In this document: positions 60,546-64,000 of the stretch, piece after piece | Layout: every line of letters starts with the position of its first letter | Numbering within the stretch: the stretch's first letter is position 1 | From: Aquamicrobium lusatiense | GTDB lineage: Bacteria > Pseudomonadota > Alphaproteobacteria > Rhizobiales > Rhizobiaceae | Reading direction: 5' to 3' | Assembly (NCBI RefSeq): GCF_014201615.1 | Contig: NZ_JACHEU010000001.1 | Coordinates: forward strand, 1,197,631-1,261,630 | DNA length: 64,000 bases | The notes under the pieces: model-generated | Databases searched by the model: none | Told to the model about the DNA's origin: nothing | The model's input: the letters and a program-made list of their open reading frames with translations, nothing else | Made by a program: the position numbers and the translations under genes

Positions 60546-61571
60546 ATGTCGGACAAGCCGGTAACGATCAAGGATGTGGCGCGCGAGGCGGGAGTCTCGG
60601 CGATGACCGTCTCCAATGTTCTGAACGGGCGCGGGCGCGTGGCCGAAACCACGGCGCAGAACGTGCGCGATGTCGTCGAGCGGCTTGGGTATCGGCCTTC
60701 GGTGGCGGCACGGCGGCTGCGGCTTTCCCAGCAATGGACGATCGGCATGCTGATCGTCGTGGAAGACCCGGATTTTCTTTCCGATCCCTTCATCACCGCG
60801 CAGGTGACGGGCCTGACCAACTATCTCACAGCGCATGCCTACAGCCTGATCCTGCGTGGGATCAAGCCTTCGGATTTCCGCACGTCTGGACTGTTTCAGG
60901 ACATTGAAGCCGATGGCATGGTGGCCATTCTCTCGGGCGACGAGGTGCAGCGCAAATGGTTCGTGAGCGAACTGGCCACCTTGCGTGTACCGTTCGTGCT
61001 CCTGCAGGAGCACCAGCGCCCGGCCCATGACGACTGCACGATCATCCGGCAGGATGATTTCGATGGCGGTCGCCAGATTGCGCGGCATCTCATCGCCAAC
61101 GGAACCCGCACCTGCTGGATGCTGATGCCGCAGACCGAATGGCCGGCAATGCGGGCGCGTATGGAAGGCGTTGCCTCCGTGTGGCGGGAGGCTGGCCTGC
61201 CGCCGCCCGAAGTGATCCGCTGCGCCGACGAGAGTTTTGACGTCAACTATGCCGAAACGCTCGCCGCCCTGCGCAGCCGCAAGGCGCCTGATGCCATTGT
61301 CGGCGGCAACGACCAGATGGCGGTGGGGGCGATGAAGGCCTGTATCGCCCACGGATTGCGGGTTCCGGAAGATATCCAGATCACCGGCTTCAATGCCTTC
61401 GATTTCTGGCGCTATGTCGATCCGGTGCTGACCACCGTGCGTTCCGCCGCCCATGCGCTGGGCGAGCGGGCCGCGGCGGAGCTGATCGCGCGGCTTCAGG
61501 CGGCAACGTTCAGCTCTCATGAGATCATCCTGCCGGTGAAGCTGGAACCGGGTGCTTCCACCCGATCCTGA
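60546..61571 (+). CDS. LacI family transcriptional regulator
   Basis: 341 residues from ATG 60546. The LacI helix-turn-helix is at the N-terminus (VTIKDVAREAGVSAMTVSNVLNG, then hinge YRPSVAARRLR), followed by a periplasmic-binding-like effector domain with DDFDGGRQIARHLIANG, IVGGNDQMAVGAMKACIAHG and QITGFNAFDFWRYVDP. It likely controls the transporter-FAH operon upstream and binds its substrate or product. In-frame ATGs at 60540 and further upstream exist but the family starts here. Convergent to the aminotransferase with a 20-bp gap. Confidence 0.9.
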   Translation: MSDKPVTIKDVAREAGVSAMTVSNVLNGRGRVAETTAQNVRDVVERLGYRPSVAARRLRLSQQWTIGMLIVVEDPDFLSDPFITAQVTGLTNYLTAHAYSLILRGIKPSDFRTSGLFQDIEADGMVAILSGDEVQRKWFVSELATLRVPFVLLQEHQRPAHDDCTIIRQDDFDGGRQIARHLIANGTRTCWMLMPQTEWPAMRARMEGVASVWREAGLPPPEVIRCADESFDVNYAETLAALRSRKAPDAIVGGNDQMAVGAMKACIAHGLRVPEDIQITGFNAFDFWRYVDPVLTTVRSAAHALGERAAAELIARLQAATFSSHEIILPVKLEPGASTRS

Positions 61572-61591
61572 TCCGCGACCGATGATGTGGC

Positions 61592-62929
61592 TCAGATCGC
61601 GCCATCGGCCCTGATCTGCTTCACGGCACCTTCGACCGCCTCCAGCGTGGAGGCGACCACCGCGTCGTCATGGGCGATCGACATGAACCATGCGCCGCGT
61701 TCGAGCGCGCGCACGCCGCGATGCAGCAGGGCGGTGGTAAAGGCGACGTAAGCCTGCCGGTTCATGCGTGCCAGATCGCGATAGTCCCGTGCCGGCTGCT
61801 CAAGCCCGAAGGCGACATGGAAGACCTGCGGAAAGCCTTCGACCACGGCTTTGACGCCATGCCGTGCGAAAATCTCGCGCATGCCATCCATCAGCCTTGT
61901 GCCATTGACGGCGATCTCTTCGTAAAGCGAAGGCTTCAGCGACTGCAGGGTTGCAACGGTGGCCGCCATGGCGATGGGCTGTGCATTGTAGGTGCCGCCA
62001 TGCACGACGCCGCCGCTCACGAACATGTCCAGAAGGTCGGCCCGGCCGGCGATGGCGGCGACGGGGAAGCCGTTGGCGATTGCCTTGCCGAAGGTTGAAA
62101 GATCGGGCGTGACGCCGAACAGTTCCTGTGCGCCGCCGGGGGCGAGGCGGAAACCGGTGATGACCTCATCGAAGATGAGGATCGTGCCGTGACGGGTGCA
62201 GGCTTCGCGAACGCCTTCCAGATAGCCGGGAAGGGGGTGAACGGCGCCCGCATTGCACATGGCGGCTTCCATGATGACGGCGGCGATATCTCCCTGCGCG
62301 AGGCGGGCTTCCAGAAGCTCCGGATCGTTCCATGGCAACACGACCAGCGTGTCGGCGGTATCGGCAAGTTGCCCCTTGCTGCCCGCGACAGCCTTCGGTG
62401 CTTCGCGCGGGCCGGCCGCGTCGGGTGCGGGTGCCGTCGACCACAGCACATTGTCGAACCAGCCGTGATAATGGCCCTCGAACTTGATGATGTTCCGGCG
62501 CCCCGTGGCGGCGCGTGCAAGGCGAAGGGCTGCCTGATCCACTTCGGAGCCGGAGCCGCCGAAGCGCATGCGCTCAGCCGAAGGAACCATCTGGCAGACA
62601 AGGCGCGCAGCCTCGGCTTCGACAGCGCTCTGCGCGCCGAACAGAATGCCGTCGTCGATCTGCCTTTTGACGGCCTGTGTGAGGGCTGCGGGGTTGTGGC
62701 CGAGGATCATCGGCCCCATGCCCAGATAGTAGTCGATCAGCCGGTTGCCATCGACGTCATACAGAAAGGGACCTTCGCCACGCTCGATCACCAGCGGCGT
62801 GGGGGAGATGTTCAGGCGGAAATTGCTGTTAACGCCGCCCGCCATCCATTGGCAGTTGTGCCGGATGGCCTCCGCCGATCTGGTAAAGGACAGAAGGTCC
62901 GATGTGATGGCGTTGCTTGAGGCAGTCAT
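61592..62929 (-). CDS. Class III aminotransferase, glutamate-1-semialdehyde aminomutase-like
   Basis: 445 residues from ATG 62929 (GGGAGCA upstream). PLP-dependent: Lys in STFGKAIANGFPVAA, the DEVITGFRLAPGGAQ segment, the GSGSEVDQAALRLARAATGR motif and the GMGPMILGHNP start of the fold. It resembles HemL but is catabolic by context: an IclR regulator lies upstream and a transporter/FAH operon faces it. It probably transaminates an amino acid taken up by the ABC system; the substrate is unknown. Confidence 0.88.
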   Translation of the reverse strand: MTASSNAITSDLLSFTRSAEAIRHNCQWMAGGVNSNFRLNISPTPLVIERGEGPFLYDVDGNRLIDYYLGMGPMILGHNPAALTQAVKRQIDDGILFGAQSAVEAEAARLVCQMVPSAERMRFGGSGSEVDQAALRLARAATGRRNIIKFEGHYHGWFDNVLWSTAPAPDAAGPREAPKAVAGSKGQLADTADTLVVLPWNDPELLEARLAQGDIAAVIMEAAMCNAGAVHPLPGYLEGVREACTRHGTILIFDEVITGFRLAPGGAQELFGVTPDLSTFGKAIANGFPVAAIAGRADLLDMFVSGGVVHGGTYNAQPIAMAATVATLQSLKPSLYEEIAVNGTRLMDGMREIFARHGVKAVVEGFPQVFHVAFGLEQPARDYRDLARMNRQAYVAFTTALLHRGVRALERGAWFMSIAHDDAVVASTLEAVEGAVKQIRADGAI

Positions 62930-63226
62930 GTCTTGCTCCCGATAAGACAGATGAGGCGGTGCGCTCACAGAGGCTGCAGTCTGTGGCCGCCACGGACTGG
63001 CCGCGACGGTGCAGGCATGTCTGAGTGCCCCGTTCCCTATAAGATCGTTAGTCGCATAATGTAGGACGACTTCCGATGTTCATGTGGCGATCTAATACGG
63101 AATTTTAGCCTTTATCAAGCTGATTATCACGATAAACCATCATGATTTATCGTTATCGAGGTCAATTCTGAGAAAAACATCCTACATTATAAGATTTCAG
63201 GAACTTGGGCCTTTTCCGCGTCTCTG
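62930..63226. promoter_or_regulatory. Regulatory region of the aminotransferase gene
   Basis: 297 bases, AT-rich, without a gene. It contains two TCCTACATTAT boxes in opposite orientation (63056-63066 on the minus strand, 63180-63190 on the plus strand) and between them a perfect inverted repeat CGATAAA-N9-TTTATCG (63130-63152) amid several GATAA/TTATC motifs. The arrangement suggests looped or cooperative binding of one or two regulators. Confidence 0.6.
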
Positions 63227-63979
63227 TCAGGACTGGCCAGCGAGATCCCGGGTGATGCCGGCGAGGCTGGTAATGAGGATATTGGAAAGGCGCGAGACGG
63301 CCGGGCCATCGAACCGTGAGGCAGGGCCGGCGATGCTGACGGAGGCGACGACATTGCCGCCCGGACCGAAAATCGGGGCTGCTAAGCACGCACTGCCGGG
63401 TTCGTTTTCCTCGAACTCCTGCGTCCATCCTCTGGTGCGACAGTCCTGCAATACGCTTTCGAGTTCTTCCGGATCGGTAATGGTGTTGGGCGTCAGTTTT
63501 TGCAGCGGCGCGACCTCATAGATGAAGCGCCGGAAATCCTCGGGCTGGTAAGCCAGCAGCGCGCGCCCGCAGGCGGTGGAATGATAGGAAGCCCTCGTGC
63601 CGGAATAGGAGGAAACGCGCAGATTGTAGCTGCCTTCGAGGCTCTCCGCGATGAACACGTCGGCGGGGCCCGGAATGGCAAGGTTGATCGTCTCGCGCGT
63701 CTGCGCGCACAGGGCGGTCAGATGCGGACGTGCAATCGTGGCGATGTCCAGCCGGCGGGCCACTGCGTTTCCGTAGACGAGGTGCTGAAGTCCGAGCCGG
63801 TAGGAGCCCGTTCCCGTGTCGTGCTCGGCGAGCCCCGTCTCGACCAGCGCCTTGATCAGGTTGAACGCCGTCGTTTTCAAGAGCCCGGTGCGTTGGGCCA
63901 GATCCCGCAGCGAAACCCATTCGCCGCCAGCCATGGCATCCAGCAGGGCTTTGGCGCGGGCGATGGACTGGATCCGCAC
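63227..63979 (-). CDS. IclR family transcriptional regulator, start possibly outside the window
   Basis: 250 residues from a GTG at 63979; the frame stays open to the window edge, so the real start may lie beyond it. The N-terminal winged helix (VSLRDLAQRTGLLKTTAFNLIKAL) is followed by the IclR effector domain (LTALCAQTRETINLAI, ASYHSTACGRALLAYQP, CLAAPIFGPGGNVVASVSIAGP). IclR regulators sense small aromatic or aliphatic acids. On the same strand, 298 bp upstream of the aminotransferase, which it probably controls. Confidence 0.88.
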   Translation of the reverse strand: MRIQSIARAKALLDAMAGGEWVSLRDLAQRTGLLKTTAFNLIKALVETGLAEHDTGTGSYRLGLQHLVYGNAVARRLDIATIARPHLTALCAQTRETINLAIPGPADVFIAESLEGSYNLRVSSYSGTRASYHSTACGRALLAYQPEDFRRFIYEVAPLQKLTPNTITDPEELESVLQDCRTRGWTQEFEENEPGSACLAAPIFGPGGNVVASVSIAGPASRFDGPAVSRLSNILITSLAGITRDLAGQS

Positions 63980-64000
63980 TTCGGAGGCGGGAGCGTGTTG

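Overview
The window is chromosomal DNA of an alphaproteobacterium of the order Rhizobiales, most like Phyllobacteriaceae (Mesorhizobium, Pseudaminobacter, Aminobacter and relatives). The evidence is high GC content, the alphaproteobacterial-type AddAB pair, a TsaE-kinase fusion, a DivL-type tyrosine kinase homologue, a PodJ-like polarity protein, rhizobial intergenic palindromes, and a sox cluster laid out as soxSRT/soxVWXYZABCD. No prophage, insertion sequence, CRISPR array or rRNA operon was seen. One tRNA gene (Thr, anticodon CGT) is present.

Layout. 0-1 kb: an Omp25-like porin. 1-5.3 kb: a GntR regulator, a peptidase C26 glutamine amidotransferase and a polar amino acid ABC transporter. 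5.4-10.5 kb: trpF-trpB-trpA-accD-folC. 10.6-24.8 kb, mostly on the minus strand: trxA, addA, addB, a MurU-like nucleotidyltransferase, a TsaE/AmgK-like fusion, divL, ahcY and a MerR regulator. 25-31 kb: a large PodJ-like protein followed by a degenerate tandem repeat, then a TauE/SafE exporter with its TIGR02186 partner. 31-37 kb: a four-gene ligase-associated DNA repair module (PdeM phosphoesterase, Lhr-type helicase, MBL exonuclease, ATP-dependent ligase), arranged as two divergent pairs. 37-44 kb: an unknown membrane protein, tRNA-Thr, an Lrp regulator divergent from arginase and ornithine cyclodeaminase, and a MocR regulator divergent from an EamA exporter. 44-56 kb: the sulfur oxidation island. 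57-64 kb: a second amino-acid-type ABC transporter with an FAH-family hydrolase, a LacI regulator, a class III aminotransferase and an IclR regulator whose start may lie outside the window.

The sulfur island is the most coherent system. soxS-soxR-soxT run left and soxV-W-X-Y-Z-A-B-C-D run right, and a pseudoazurin, a DUF302 protein and a SoxH-like metallo-beta-lactamase protein lie to the left. SoxV/SoxW/SoxS would supply periplasmic reductant, SoxYZ would carry the sulfur, SoxXA would load it, SoxB would hydrolyse it and SoxCD would oxidise it. SoxD is short and has a single CxxCH motif, and the nearby pseudoazurin is a possible electron acceptor. AT-rich elements before soxV, soxX and soxC are candidate operators for the ArsR-type repressor SoxR.

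Nothing here is certainly a new system. The points most worth a second look are: the extra operator-like element before soxC and the hairpin between soxA and soxB; the one-heme SoxD; a repeated TCCTACAWTAT box shared by the second ABC transporter and the aminotransferase; the tandem array grown from the 3' end of the PodJ-like gene; a small, possibly frameshifted gene in an otherwise empty 1-kb region; and an AccD that has lost every cysteine of its zinc ribbon.
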